From: Spirochaetota bacterium | GTDB lineage: Bacteria > Spirochaetota > UBA4802 > UBA5550 | Length of the DNA stretch: 64,000 nt | Assembly (NCBI GenBank): GCA_024276015.1 | Contig: JAJRXZ010000028.1 | Span: forward strand, 35,848-99,847 | Direction of reading: 5' to 3' | Shown: positions 55,427 to 64,000 of the stretch, piece after piece | Layout: each line of letters opens with the position of its first letter | How positions within the stretch are numbered: position 1 is the stretch's first letter | Program-made: the position numbers and the translations under genes | The notes under the pieces: model-generated | Database searches by the model: none | Told to the model about the DNA's origin: nothing | Seen by the model: only the letters and a program-made list of their open reading frames with translations

Positions 55427-56422
55427 TTATTTCAGTCTGGTGAAGATCATTCTCCCCGCAGTTGTCTGCAGGACAGAAGTTACAACAACATCAACATCGT
55501 TGTTTAACATTTTTCTTCCGTTCTCGACCACAACCATTGTACCGTCATCGAGATACCCGATTGCCTGATCCGGATCTTTGCCCTCTTTGATCAAAGAGAC
55601 TCTCATCTCCTCGCCCGGAAGGACAATCGGTTTCAACGCATTGGAAAGCTGATTTATATTCAATACAGGCACGCCGTGAAACTCGGCTACTTTGTTCAGA
55701 TTAAAATCATTGGTAATAACCTTGGCTTTCATCACTTTTGCAAGCTTTACAAGCTTGGCGTCAACTTCCGGTATATCCTTAAAATCCATATCGGAAATTT
55801 TAACCATAATCGATTTGTCTTTCTGCATCTTATTCAGAATATCCAGCCCCCGTCTTCCTCTGTTCCTCTTGATCGAATCAGCGGAATCGGCGATCATCTG
55901 CAGTTCGTTCAGCACAAAATTGGGGATTACAAGAATCCCCTCAAGGAATTTTGTATCGCAGATATCTGAAATTCTGCCGTCAATTATTACGCTTGTATCC
56001 AGTATCTTATAGGATATCTGGCTTCCGTTATCTTCTACATTGGCCGGCAGCAGCTTATTTAAAAAACCGATATGTTCATTATTGATCACAAAGAACATCA
56101 TAACTGCAAAACCGAAAACATGATAGGAAAGAGGTTTTAATATTGACGAGTATTGCGATAATAGTTTCACATCCATTGCAGAGTATGCAATTCCGATAAA
56201 ATGCCCGATAACAAGACCCAGAATCAAACCGGTTATAGCAGATAAGAGTATTCTGACTGAAAAAGTATGCGATACATATTCAATAGCTATAATAAATATA
56301 AGCGACACAACTCCTGCAGCAGCGCCTGTAATAAGAGCGGAATTAATTGACTCTGAAATAAAATAGAGAGATGAAAAAATAATTGATGTAAGAATAAATA
56401 GTGATCTTAATATAATAATCAT
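55427..56422 (-). CDS. PIN-TRAM domain membrane protein (YacL-like)
   Basis: 331 residues. Four N-terminal helices (about 5-125), a PIN nuclease-like domain (about 140-260; ILDTSVIIDGRISDI, with further Asp in NDFNLNKVAEF) and a C-terminal TRAM domain (about 265-325; GYLDDGTMVVVENGRKML). It is the YacL family, widespread in spirochaetes, Firmicutes and others, and thought to act on RNA at the membrane. AAGGAG upstream of the ATG. CarD is 110 bp upstream. Confidence 0.9.
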   Translation of the reverse strand: MIIILRSLFILTSIIFSSLYFISESINSALITGAAAGVVSLIFIIAIEYVSHTFSVRILLSAITGLILGLVIGHFIGIAYSAMDVKLLSQYSSILKPLSYHVFGFAVMMFFVINNEHIGFLNKLLPANVEDNGSQISYKILDTSVIIDGRISDICDTKFLEGILVIPNFVLNELQMIADSADSIKRNRGRRGLDILNKMQKDKSIMVKISDMDFKDIPEVDAKLVKLAKVMKAKVITNDFNLNKVAEFHGVPVLNINQLSNALKPIVLPGEEMRVSLIKEGKDPDQAIGYLDDGTMVVVENGRKMLNNDVDVVVTSVLQTTAGRMIFTRLK

Positions 56423-56531
56423 AATGTAATGACTCCTTAAAAAAATATAAATAAACAGATATAAATATTAATAATGAGGTATAATCTATCTCAGATAAGT
56501 TACAGAAGAGAAAATTGAATGCCGCCAAATA

Positions 56532-57035
56532 TTAATCTTTTCCCGATTCCGGGTTAAATGAAGACAGCGCTTCGGATACAATATTTCCGGCTTCTTCAAC
56601 ATCGATTTTTTTTGCCAGAGCAAGTTCATGAGAGATCAGCTGATATGCATTTTCGTATAGTTTTCTTTCCATTATTGACAGTTCTTTCTCACATCCTCTT
56701 CTGTAAAGATCCCTGGCGACTTCGGCGACTTCATAAATTGATCCGCTTTTCACTTTTTCAATATTATTCTGATATCTCTGTTTCCAGTCTTCCTCGATCT
56801 TAATATTCTCCTTTTGCAGAACATTGAGGACTTTCTTAACTTCTCTTTTAGATATGATACTTCTGATCCCAATTGTGTCGGCATTTTTTACCGGGATCAT
56901 AACTTTCATACCGCTGTTTATGATTGAAATAATGTAGTACTCTCCCTTTTTTCCCAGAACAACCTTTTTTTCAATACCATCAATAATTCCTACGCCATGC
57001 ATCGGATAAACTATTTCATCGCCAACCTTATACAT
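56532..57035 (-). CDS. CarD-family transcription regulator
   Basis: 167 residues. N-terminal RNA-polymerase-binding Tudor-like domain (VGDEIVYPMHGVGIIDGIEK) and a helical DNA-binding C-terminus. CarD stabilises open promoter complexes and influences rRNA transcription. AGGAG upstream of the ATG. Followed by the PIN-TRAM gene, a pairing seen in spirochaetes and Firmicutes. Confidence 0.93.
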   Translation of the reverse strand: MYKVGDEIVYPMHGVGIIDGIEKKVVLGKKGEYYIISIINSGMKVMIPVKNADTIGIRSIISKREVKKVLNVLQKENIKIEEDWKQRYQNNIEKVKSGSIYEVAEVARDLYRRGCEKELSIMERKLYENAYQLISHELALAKKIDVEEAGNIVSEALSSFNPESGKD

Positions 57036-57105
57036 AATACTCTCCTGAAAAAATGATACCTCATAAATAAAACAAAAAAATTAACTTTAACAGAATATAA
57101 ATAAA

Positions 57106-59499
57106 TTATTCCTCATTACCATTTCCCGTCAGACCTTCCTTTTCCAGATACCTTTCAAGAACAGTCTGCATTTTGTAATGCTTGCCGTCGCAAACGGACC
57201 TGGCTCTGCCGCTTCCGGGCAAGCCGTATCCGGTTGAGATCTTTTTACAATTTGGTCCCGGTATTAATCCCGTATACATACACACAGCCTTACCTACAAC
57301 ACCCGGCGGTTTTCCGGAAAAGACAGGGTCTTTCATTCCGTTATAAATGTCCCTCATATAATTTGCCCAGATAGGGCCGGCAACCGAGGAACCGGCCTGA
57401 TGTTTCCCAAGGGACATAAAGGACTTGTCATATCCTACCCAAACAACAGTCGTTATATCAGAAGTAAAACCGCAAAACCACGCGTCAGTCCAGTTGGATG
57501 TTGTGCCCGTTTTGCCGGCTGCCCTTTTGTAAAATCTCGATTTTCTCCTGATCGATTGCGTGGCAGTTCCCCTATTGATTACACCCTCCATGAGAGTTCT
57601 CATAATATAAGCTACCTGTTCGGATATTACCTGAATATCTCCGTTTATTTCTTTTAATGCAATAATTTTCCCTACCTCTTCCTCAATATTCACAAGTTCG
57701 TTTCCGTCTCTGTCTGTAACGTATCGAACGGCAAAGGGGATCACATCTCTTCCGCGATTTGCATAGATCGAATAGGCAGTGGCTATTTCAAAGGGCGTTA
57801 CTTCAGTTGACCCCAGCGCAAGGGAAGGGTTAGGATTAAAGCGCGATTGGGGGACCTTAAGCATCTTTGAAGCATAGCTTATCACTTTTTCCGGTCCTAC
57901 TATATCATAAATTCTAACCGAGATTATGTTTATAGACATAGCGAGAGCTTTAGTTATGGGAACCATCCCGCGGAAATCGCCTTCATAATTACTGGGCGAC
58001 CACGTATCACCCTGAGCGTCTATGTCAATAATGGGCGCATCAGGAAGAACCGTTGCAGTGCTTATCCTTTTAGACTCGATCCCTGCTCCATAGACAAATG
58101 GTTTGAAAGCGGAACCGGGCTGCCTCCTTGCCTGAATGGCCCGGTTATACTGGTTCGATACTTTGAATTCCGAACCTCCGACCATTGTTGTTATATAGCC
58201 CGTTTTGGGTTCAATGGCAATTAAGGCGCCCTCCACATTCAAAGAGGTGGATATACCGGCAATAAGGGAACGAAATCTTTCAATAGATCTGTTTACTTTT
58301 GGAGCATCAGTTAAAAGCGACAGAATATCAATGGAATCGATGAGTCTGTCAACCATCCTCTTCTTAAAATTTGTAGTAATATCCAGCTTGACCAGCAATC
58401 CCGGGAGACTGAATATCAACCTCAAGGTACTGTAAGCGCCGATGAGCCCCCTGTCAACAGCTCTGTTATAATATTCGTTTGCTTTTGATGAAATTATATT
58501 CTGTTCTTTAACGCCCTTCTGAAGATACTTCTGTCCCAGTTTCTGTCTTTTCAGATCGAGCGTTGTATATACATTCAGACCGCCCCCATAAACAACATCC
58601 CTTCCGAATCTTGATATTAATATCTGCCTCACATAATCTGTAAAATAGGGCGCATGGTCAATATTTTTTGATATTGCCGTCTTTGTAGGATACTCTGTCT
58701 TAATAGATTCAATAAATGCGGGCCAGAATTCATTGAACATCTTTTCGGCTTTTTCTCCGGAAAGAAATCCCGCTTCAACCATTCTGTTAAAAGAATCTTT
58801 ACTTTTTTCAAAGGCAGCTCTGGGAAACTTCAGCGGAGAATATCCGCTCGGTTTTGACGGTAAAGCTGCAAGAAGCAGACTTTCGGCAACAGTCAGATAT
58901 TTTACATCCTTGTTAAAGAAAAATCTGGCAGCTGCTGCAATACCGTGGCATCCGTGTCCCAGATATATCTGATTAAAATACATTTCAAGGATCTCTTCTT
59001 TTGAGAACTTTTTTTCTATCTGAAAAGCAAGCACAGCTTCAAGCGCTTTTCTTGCAATTGTTCTCTCTCCCTTTGTAAAAAGCCTTTTTGCAAGCTGCTG
59101 TGTTATTGTTGAGCCTCCCTGTACAATTGTGATCCTCCCTCTCTTTATTGACGCAAGAATATTTTTTACCATGGCTCTCATAATGGAAACCGGATCAATC
59201 CCAAAGTGCTCATAAAAATATTTGTCTTCTACAGCAAGAAAAGACTTGATAAGACTACCCGGCAGATCCTCATATGAGATAAGATCCCTCTTTTCCTGAA
59301 ACAGCTCTGCAATCAGCTGTCCGTGAACATCGTACAATCTGGTTGGAATATTAGGCTGAAACTTCTTCAGGTTGTCTATTCCTGAGAAGTTCTTGATCTG
59401 AGCAGTAATATAACCGAAAATTGACCCGCCGGTAATTGAAAAAAGTACTACAAGAACCAGTGCGATTTTCTCAATTCTTAAAAATCTTTTCTCCGTCAT
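57106..59499 (-). CDS. Penicillin-binding protein 1A
   Basis: 797 residues. Bifunctional peptidoglycan synthase. One N-terminal membrane helix (about 10-30), a GT51 glycosyltransferase domain (about 65-235; AVEDKYFYEHFGIDP, GGSTITQQLAKRLFTK), and a transpeptidase domain (about 420-760) with SAFK (active-site Ser in QPGSAFKPF), SIN, and KTGTTSNWTDAWF. Single gene. Inhibited by beta-lactams by family knowledge. Confidence 0.94.
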   Translation of the reverse strand: MTEKRFLRIEKIALVLVVLFSITGGSIFGYITAQIKNFSGIDNLKKFQPNIPTRLYDVHGQLIAELFQEKRDLISYEDLPGSLIKSFLAVEDKYFYEHFGIDPVSIMRAMVKNILASIKRGRITIVQGGSTITQQLAKRLFTKGERTIARKALEAVLAFQIEKKFSKEEILEMYFNQIYLGHGCHGIAAAARFFFNKDVKYLTVAESLLLAALPSKPSGYSPLKFPRAAFEKSKDSFNRMVEAGFLSGEKAEKMFNEFWPAFIESIKTEYPTKTAISKNIDHAPYFTDYVRQILISRFGRDVVYGGGLNVYTTLDLKRQKLGQKYLQKGVKEQNIISSKANEYYNRAVDRGLIGAYSTLRLIFSLPGLLVKLDITTNFKKRMVDRLIDSIDILSLLTDAPKVNRSIERFRSLIAGISTSLNVEGALIAIEPKTGYITTMVGGSEFKVSNQYNRAIQARRQPGSAFKPFVYGAGIESKRISTATVLPDAPIIDIDAQGDTWSPSNYEGDFRGMVPITKALAMSINIISVRIYDIVGPEKVISYASKMLKVPQSRFNPNPSLALGSTEVTPFEIATAYSIYANRGRDVIPFAVRYVTDRDGNELVNIEEEVGKIIALKEINGDIQVISEQVAYIMRTLMEGVINRGTATQSIRRKSRFYKRAAGKTGTTSNWTDAWFCGFTSDITTVVWVGYDKSFMSLGKHQAGSSVAGPIWANYMRDIYNGMKDPVFSGKPPGVVGKAVCMYTGLIPGPNCKKISTGYGLPGSGRARSVCDGKHYKMQTVLERYLEKEGLTGNGNEE

Positions 59500-59656
59500 C
59501 TTGTATATTTTATGCTATTCAGCATTAAACTCCTTACAAAAAACGATCCGGGATATACAGCCATAACGACAATCCCCCGCACCGGCATTAATTTATGTAC
59601 AAAATATTAATTGGCATTAAATTTCTCAATTATAATTAATGACTTAAAAATTTTTT

Positions 59657-59857
59657 TTATTTTTTTGCCATTTTTATAATATAAAAGATCAGAAAAAGAA
59701 CCGCCAGCCCTATCACAGCCCAGACAAATATTGAAAATACTGCGCTGATAACAAATCCCAGCATCTTTAATATGATCGGCAGGACATATCTTAATAAAAT
59801 ATATAAGGCAACAATTATACCTAAATAATAAAATATCTTTTTCACATTTTCATTCAT
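59657..59857 (-). CDS. Small membrane protein of unknown function
   Basis: 66 residues from ATG 59857 (AGGATG just upstream; track start 59866 is three codons early). Two close hydrophobic helices (YYLGIIVALYILLRYVLPII, VISAVFSIFVWAVIGLAVLF) and a basic end (KMAKK). No family recognised. Confidence 0.62.
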   Translation of the reverse strand: MNENVKKIFYYLGIIVALYILLRYVLPIILKMLGFVISAVFSIFVWAVIGLAVLFLIFYIIKMAKK

Positions 59858-59975
59858 TGTAATCATCCTATTATACTATATATTGATAAAATAAATTAAT
59901 TTTTAAATTCCAAGCTAATCAAGCTATTTTTGAAAAAATTAAACAAATTGCCCCTTTTTTTTCAAAAAATTCATA

Positions 59976-61718
59976 GTGAAGCTAAATATATACTTGATTA
60001 GTATCTTTTTTTTATTTTCTTTACAAAAAAAAATCTTTTTTATAAATAATTTAACTTTTCCGATCCAAAGACTTAACAGAGAGCAAGACAAAATAAACGT
60101 TATGAAACAAATAAAAAGAAAAATCTACAAACCGCTGAATATTGCAGTATCTCTATTGATAATTTCTTTTTTTATAATTCTCCTTTACCTTACCGGTATA
60201 GATAACTTTAAAATCCTTTTCTATTCAAAACACTCATATAGATTATCTTTAACGTTATCTATATCCTTGCTTATTGTTATTCTTAATATTATTGCTTTAT
60301 CTTTCCCGGCTAAGATATTTACAAAAAAATTTATCCCATTATTTATTAATTTAATCAACATATTTTTGATCACAACTCTTCTTTCATTGGGAATATATTT
60401 TAAATTCAAATACAGAGAAGTAATCCGCGGGAAAAAACCGAATGCCTTTGAAAAGTACAGGTATAAGGCCGGCCCCTTTATACAATTGGGCCCATTTGAG
60501 AACAGAACTGCAAAATCCCCTGAAAACTCAATGGTAATATGGTGGTTCACCCCTGAAAAGATGGATAAAACAGCTTACATTAAATATGGAACATCTCCGG
60601 ATCCGAACAGAATGAAAACCGAAATCGAAACCCTCAATGGTGACGGCAGGAAACATGTTGTTGAGTTAATGAATTTATCTCCATCCACAACCTATTATTA
60701 CTCAATTCCCGATTTTGACAATACTATTTACAGCTTTTCAACCGCTCCCAATGAAAAAAACAGGGAGGCCTTCCATATCTTATGTACAGGCGATGTAAGA
60801 AATCACGGCAAAGATACTCTGTCTCTATATAAGATCATCAATGAATCGGCTGATTTACTCTATAATGGCATGAACATTAGACCTTCTTTTAAAATCATTC
60901 TTGGCGATCTGATCTACAATGGAAGAGATATGAAATCATGGAACCTTTATTTCTCGTCCGAAAAGATGCACAGCTCCATATATCCCGGCATAACTGTTTT
61001 TGGAAATCATGAATTCTATGCCGATTATGGCGGCAATTTTAATTACTTTTTTCCCCAACCCCGTTACTTTTCATTCGACTATTCCAATGCCCATTTTATA
61101 TTTATCCACAATTACGACGGTTTACTGAGATCAACAGGTAAGAAACAGTATGAGTTTATTAAGGAAGATCTTAAGAAGAACTACAATAAAAAATGGATAA
61201 TCGTAGCAATACATGAACCCCTTTTAAGCACAGGCGATTACAACATGAACAAAATATTAATTGCCCAGTATTTCCAATTATTCAGAAAATATAAAGTTGA
61301 TATGGTTCTGGCAGGCCACGACCACCATTACGACAGTTTCCACACGGACAAAAATACAAAATGGGGAGGAACTCTCTACATTGTCAACGGCGGTGGAGGA
61401 GCAAGAGTTGACGCATACCTTTTAAACAGAAAAAGCAAAAAATGGAAAAAATGGTACCATGACCGAAATTCCGAATACGGCCTCTATCAAAACGACAAAT
61501 ATACTGTTAACTATCACATTTACGGGGAGATATCCTGGGGTTTTATGGATATTGAGATATCAAAAGAGGAAATCAAATCCACCTATTACAGAGTCATTGA
61601 TATTGAGAGATACTTTGAAGAAACGGGTCAGGATATAAAATCATTGGAAATAATTACCGACATCGCACCTTCATACCAAAAAGTTCATACTGTTTCCAAA
61701 GAAAGGTCTTTTAAATAA
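59976..61718 (+). CDS. Membrane-anchored metallophosphoesterase (purple acid phosphatase-like)
   Basis: 580 residues from a GTG at 59976; an ATG at 60102 (MKQIKRKIYKPLN) is an alternative start and the ribosome-binding sites are weak for both. Three to four hydrophobic segments lie in the first 180 residues. An FN3-like N-terminal purple-acid-phosphatase domain (SMVIWWFTPEKMDKTAYIKY) precedes a calcineurin-like core with GDVRNHG, LGDLIYNGRD, FGNHEFYADY, AIHEPL and GHDHHYDSF, the two-metal site. Probably acts outside the membrane on phosphate esters; substrate unknown. Convergent with the HtrA gene. Confidence 0.85.
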   Translation: MKLNIYLISIFFLFSLQKKIFFINNLTFPIQRLNREQDKINVMKQIKRKIYKPLNIAVSLLIISFFIILLYLTGIDNFKILFYSKHSYRLSLTLSISLLIVILNIIALSFPAKIFTKKFIPLFINLINIFLITTLLSLGIYFKFKYREVIRGKKPNAFEKYRYKAGPFIQLGPFENRTAKSPENSMVIWWFTPEKMDKTAYIKYGTSPDPNRMKTEIETLNGDGRKHVVELMNLSPSTTYYYSIPDFDNTIYSFSTAPNEKNREAFHILCTGDVRNHGKDTLSLYKIINESADLLYNGMNIRPSFKIILGDLIYNGRDMKSWNLYFSSEKMHSSIYPGITVFGNHEFYADYGGNFNYFFPQPRYFSFDYSNAHFIFIHNYDGLLRSTGKKQYEFIKEDLKKNYNKKWIIVAIHEPLLSTGDYNMNKILIAQYFQLFRKYKVDMVLAGHDHHYDSFHTDKNTKWGGTLYIVNGGGGARVDAYLLNRKSKKWKKWYHDRNSEYGLYQNDKYTVNYHIYGEISWGFMDIEISKEEIKSTYYRVIDIERYFEETGQDIKSLEIITDIAPSYQKVHTVSKERSFK

Positions 61719-61731
61719 GGGCTTTTCAGTT

Positions 61732-62907
61732 CTACGGTCTTTCAGCAACTCTTACAAATAGATTTACAATTCTCCTGTCTCTCCACACCGAAACTTTCAT
61801 TCTCTTGCCTATCTGAGCCTGCCCGATTATATTTAAAAGATCCTTAAAACCTTTAATTTTTTTATTGTTAAGTTTGATTATTACGTCTCCGACTTTAATG
61901 CCTCCCCTTTCGGCAGGGCTTCCGGATAGTACTTCACCAACAAGAGCTCCCTCCTTTGATTTAAGTCCCAGCTGTCTTGCATACCTGTCTGTCAGTTCAA
62001 TTATACTTATGCCGAAATAACCTCGCTTAACCTTTTTATATTTTTTCAACTGGTCAAGAATAGATCTGGCAGTGTTCATCGGAATGGCAAAACCGATCCC
62101 CATATATCCGCCGCTTTTGGAATATATCATTCTGTTTATACCGATTACTTCTCCATAAATATTAATAAGGGGTCCGCCCGAATTCCCCGGATTGATCGAC
62201 GCATCAGTCTGTATATGCGACCCGCCTATAAAATCAACGTCATTTCTCCCAATTGCGCTTATTACTCCGACAGTAAAGGTTTTATCAAGTCCGAAGGGGT
62301 TGCCGATCGCCACGGCCCAATCGCCCACCTTTACCTCGTCGGAATTCCCGAGATAAACCGGCCTAAGTTCATCGGACGATTTTATTTTCAATAAAGCTAT
62401 ATCGGTTCTCTGATCCGAACCTATTATCTCGGCATCATAAGTTTTATTATTGATCTTTACATGCACTTTATCAACACCGCTGATAACGTGATGATTTGTG
62501 CAGATATATCCGTCCTTTGTTAAAACGAATCCCGTACCGAGGCCGGTTCGCTTTTCAACTCTTGTTCCGCCTCTCCTTCCGAAAAACTCCCTTAAAAAAG
62601 GATCATTAAGATAGGGATTTTGTATTCTTACAAACTGTTCCGTTGTGATGAATACTACGCTGTCTCTGTAGAGATCAAAAATTCTTCTAAAGGTTTTTTG
62701 AATTTCTTCCGCCTTTACAGTCTCCTCTTTTCCTTTCAGAGGAGACTGGTCAATGTTTCCGAAAAGTTCGGTATTTGAAGAGTCAAATCTGGAACAGTAA
62801 AACTGATTGGTAAAAATCCCTGCCGCCATCAGAAAAATAACAATTGATAAATAAATTCTGCTTCTCATTTTATACTCCAACACACCAATGATATTATATT
62901 TTCTCAT
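61732..62907 (-). CDS. HtrA/DegP-family serine protease with one PDZ
   Basis: 391 residues from ATG 62907, which overlaps the lipoprotein stop as ATGA; ATG 62868 with GGAG is an alternative giving 378 residues. The track start 62913 is a TTG. An N-terminal signal anchor (IYLSIVIFLMAAGIFTNQFY) precedes a trypsin-like domain with catalytic His in CTNHHVISG, Asp in RTDIALLKI and Ser in NPGNSGGPLIN, then one PDZ domain (about 290-385). Periplasmic quality-control protease. Confidence 0.93.
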   Translation of the reverse strand: MRKYNIIGVLEYKMRSRIYLSIVIFLMAAGIFTNQFYCSRFDSSNTELFGNIDQSPLKGKEETVKAEEIQKTFRRIFDLYRDSVVFITTEQFVRIQNPYLNDPFLREFFGRRGGTRVEKRTGLGTGFVLTKDGYICTNHHVISGVDKVHVKINNKTYDAEIIGSDQRTDIALLKIKSSDELRPVYLGNSDEVKVGDWAVAIGNPFGLDKTFTVGVISAIGRNDVDFIGGSHIQTDASINPGNSGGPLINIYGEVIGINRMIYSKSGGYMGIGFAIPMNTARSILDQLKKYKKVKRGYFGISIIELTDRYARQLGLKSKEGALVGEVLSGSPAERGGIKVGDVIIKLNNKKIKGFKDLLNIIGQAQIGKRMKVSVWRDRRIVNLFVRVAERP

Positions 62908-63107
62908 TTCCAAAAATTATCTTTTTTGTATCTGCTTTCTTTCAACTTTTCTTTCAGTATTTCTTCTTTAAAAGTATACCTGTCATTTGTGGACCCGTCT
63001 ATTTCAATCTGCTTTATATCCACCATATTAATTTTTTCATCACTACAGGCAGCGAAAACCAAAAGAAACAGAATTGCTATAATATATATTTTTGTATATA
63101 ATGTCAT
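62904..63107 (-). CDS. Small lipoprotein coupled to HtrA
   Basis: 67 residues. Signal IYIIAILFLLVFAAC with a lipobox ending at Cys 21; mature part of 46 charged residues with no motif. Its TGA overlaps an HtrA ATG (ATGA), so the two are translationally linked. It may be a substrate or partner of the protease. No clear ribosome-binding site. Confidence 0.65.
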   Translation of the reverse strand: MTLYTKIYIIAILFLLVFAACSDEKINMVDIKQIEIDGSTNDRYTFKEEILKEKLKESRYKKDNFWK

Positions 63108-63174
63108 GGCATATAACGATTTATTATGATATACCTAACAATATAACCGAATATTTTTCAATAACTAAATATCT

Positions 63175-63624
63175 TTAAAATAATTTATTACTTTCAATGA
63201 GAATTGTAACAGGCCCGGAATTATTGAGGGATACTTTCATATTTGCGCCAAATATTCCTGTTTTAACTCTTTCATAGCGGGATTTGAATCTATCAATGAA
63301 GATATTGTAAAAATTCTCTGCTCTGACAGGTTCCATAGCGTTTGAAAAAGAGGGTCTGTTCCCTTTATGCACAGTTCCGTATAGAGTAAACTGAGATACA
63401 AGCAATACTTCACCGCCGCTTTCAGCAACGGAGAGATTCATCATACCATTCTCATCATCAAAAATCCTCACATTAAGTATTTTTTTTATAATATATTCAA
63501 TATCTCTGTCAGAGTCCTCTGAATGGAAACCAATGAGTGCAACTATACCCTTATGGATCGACGAAACGACTTTATCATCAACTTCAACAGAGGCATCTGA
63601 TACTCTCTGAATAACAGCCCGCAT
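63175..63624 (-). CDS. dtd: D-aminoacyl-tRNA deacylase
   Basis: 149 residues. Hydrolyses D-amino acids wrongly joined to tRNA. VSQFTLYG, GNRPSFSNAMEP (holding the cross-subunit Gly-cisPro region) and the C-terminal NSGPVTILIES are the family marks. ATG with poor upstream signal but typical MRAVIQRVSDASV start. It follows trxA by 21 bp. Confidence 0.95.
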   Translation of the reverse strand: MRAVIQRVSDASVEVDDKVVSSIHKGIVALIGFHSEDSDRDIEYIIKKILNVRIFDDENGMMNLSVAESGGEVLLVSQFTLYGTVHKGNRPSFSNAMEPVRAENFYNIFIDRFKSRYERVKTGIFGANMKVSLNNSGPVTILIESNKLF

Positions 63625-63645
63625 AATTCAGACCGGAAGGATAAA

Positions 63646-63960
63646 TCATTTCAATTTTTCTCTTAAGACATCTTCAGGCTGGACACCTACAAACCTCTCA
63701 ACTTCTTTACCGTCCTTAAAAAGTATAAGGGTAGGTATTGATACGATCCCCATTTTCTGAGCAACGGCCGGATTATCATCAGTATTGATCTTTGCAATTA
63801 CTACATCAATATCATCAGCATCTGAAAGCTTTTCAAGTATAGGGGTCTGCATTCTGCAAGGCCCGCACCAGGGAGCCCAGAAATCAACAAGCACTCTCCC
63901 TTCAGCACCCAGTACATCCGTCTCAAAATTTTCACTGTTTAATTCTAAAATTGAACTCAT
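63646..63960 (-). CDS. trxA: Thioredoxin
   Basis: 104 residues. VDFWAPWCGPCRMQTPILEKL has the redox WCGPC motif, cis-proline in VSIPTLILFKDGKE. Supplies reducing power to ribonucleotide reductase and other enzymes. GGAGAAG upstream of the ATG. Confidence 0.96.
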   Translation of the reverse strand: MSSILELNSENFETDVLGAEGRVLVDFWAPWCGPCRMQTPILEKLSDADDIDVVIAKINTDDNPAVAQKMGIVSIPTLILFKDGKEVERFVGVQPEDVLREKLK

Positions 63961-64000
63961 ATACTTCTCCTATTTTTGTAAAAATTCTTTTCCTCTCGAT

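Noticed and set aside
1-64000. CRISPR arrays, rRNA, tRNA genes or prophage
   Set aside because: No regularly spaced repeats, no tRNA cloverleaf or rRNA sequence noticed by eye, and no phage structural or integrase genes.

Overview
The window reads as chromosomal DNA of an AT-rich, diderm, motile and at least partly anaerobic bacterium, most probably a spirochaete (Spirochaetota). This is inferred from gene content and order only, because no 16S or database search was possible. Supporting signs are the bactofilin gene beside a LysM/M23 peptidase, CarD beside a PIN-TRAM membrane protein, a rimP-nusA-infB-rbfA-truB-rpsO-pnp-M16 block, two chemoreceptors, several probable outer-membrane or lipoproteins, and an oxygen-sensitive class III ribonucleotide reductase. 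No rRNA, tRNA or CRISPR array was seen.

Layout. 1-447 is the 3' end of a class II DAHP synthase gene. 451-10735 is minus-strand: a receiver-GGDEF protein that has lost its key residues, an SppA-like peptidase with an added outer-membrane-like N-terminus, a chemoreceptor, a small zinc-ribbon protein, and a tmk / EI24 / Sua5 / tadA / nitroreductase run. 11050-17548 holds guaB, a cytosolic histidine kinase with its NarL-type regulator, and an Old Yellow Enzyme/dienoyl-CoA reductase-like flavoprotein. 18029-23080 holds an outer-membrane protein gene and the anaerobic ribonucleotide reductase operon. In that operon the glycyl-radical domain is a separate small gene between the catalytic gene and the activase gene. 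23451-25160 is a secreted-protein gene whose 3' end is duplicated around a 1.1 kb islet carrying a MntA/HepT (MNT-HEPN) toxin-antitoxin pair and a decayed Uma2 gene. 25265-27732 is a tightly overlapping plus-strand operon (two unknown genes, a PHP histidinol-phosphatase, PgeF). 27741-37479 carries surface-sugar genes, a Cache chemoreceptor, an M29 aminopeptidase, a DUF438-hemerythrin-PAS sensor, an FN3 protein and an FtsX/LolD-type ABC pair. 37484-50813 is a long minus-strand housekeeping region (glyS, M23 peptidase, bactofilin, M16 peptidase with an in-frame amber codon, pnp to rimP). 51058-64000 has pcrA/uvrD, a Cache lipoprotein, a malic-enzyme-like protein without its active site, PIN-TRAM, CarD, PBP1A, a metallophosphoesterase, HtrA, dtd and trxA.

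Two non-coding patterns stand out. First, a two-hairpin element with a fixed 29-13-44 nt architecture lies in sense orientation just upstream of guaB, the NarL regulator gene and the M29 peptidase gene, with a shorter copy upstream of the secreted-protein gene. One arm pair shows a compensatory change. Second, a 63-bp repeat containing a TTGACA-N17-TATTTY promoter lies upstream of the nitroreductase and outer-membrane protein genes. Spaces between genes also hold several decayed gene ends (YqeY/GatB, EamA, PaaI thioesterase, Uma2), showing active gene loss.

Several ORF-track starts were moved because a Shine-Dalgarno motif lies inside the longer ORF, or because the extension runs through the repeat element (guaB, bactofilin, M29 peptidase, PgeF and others).
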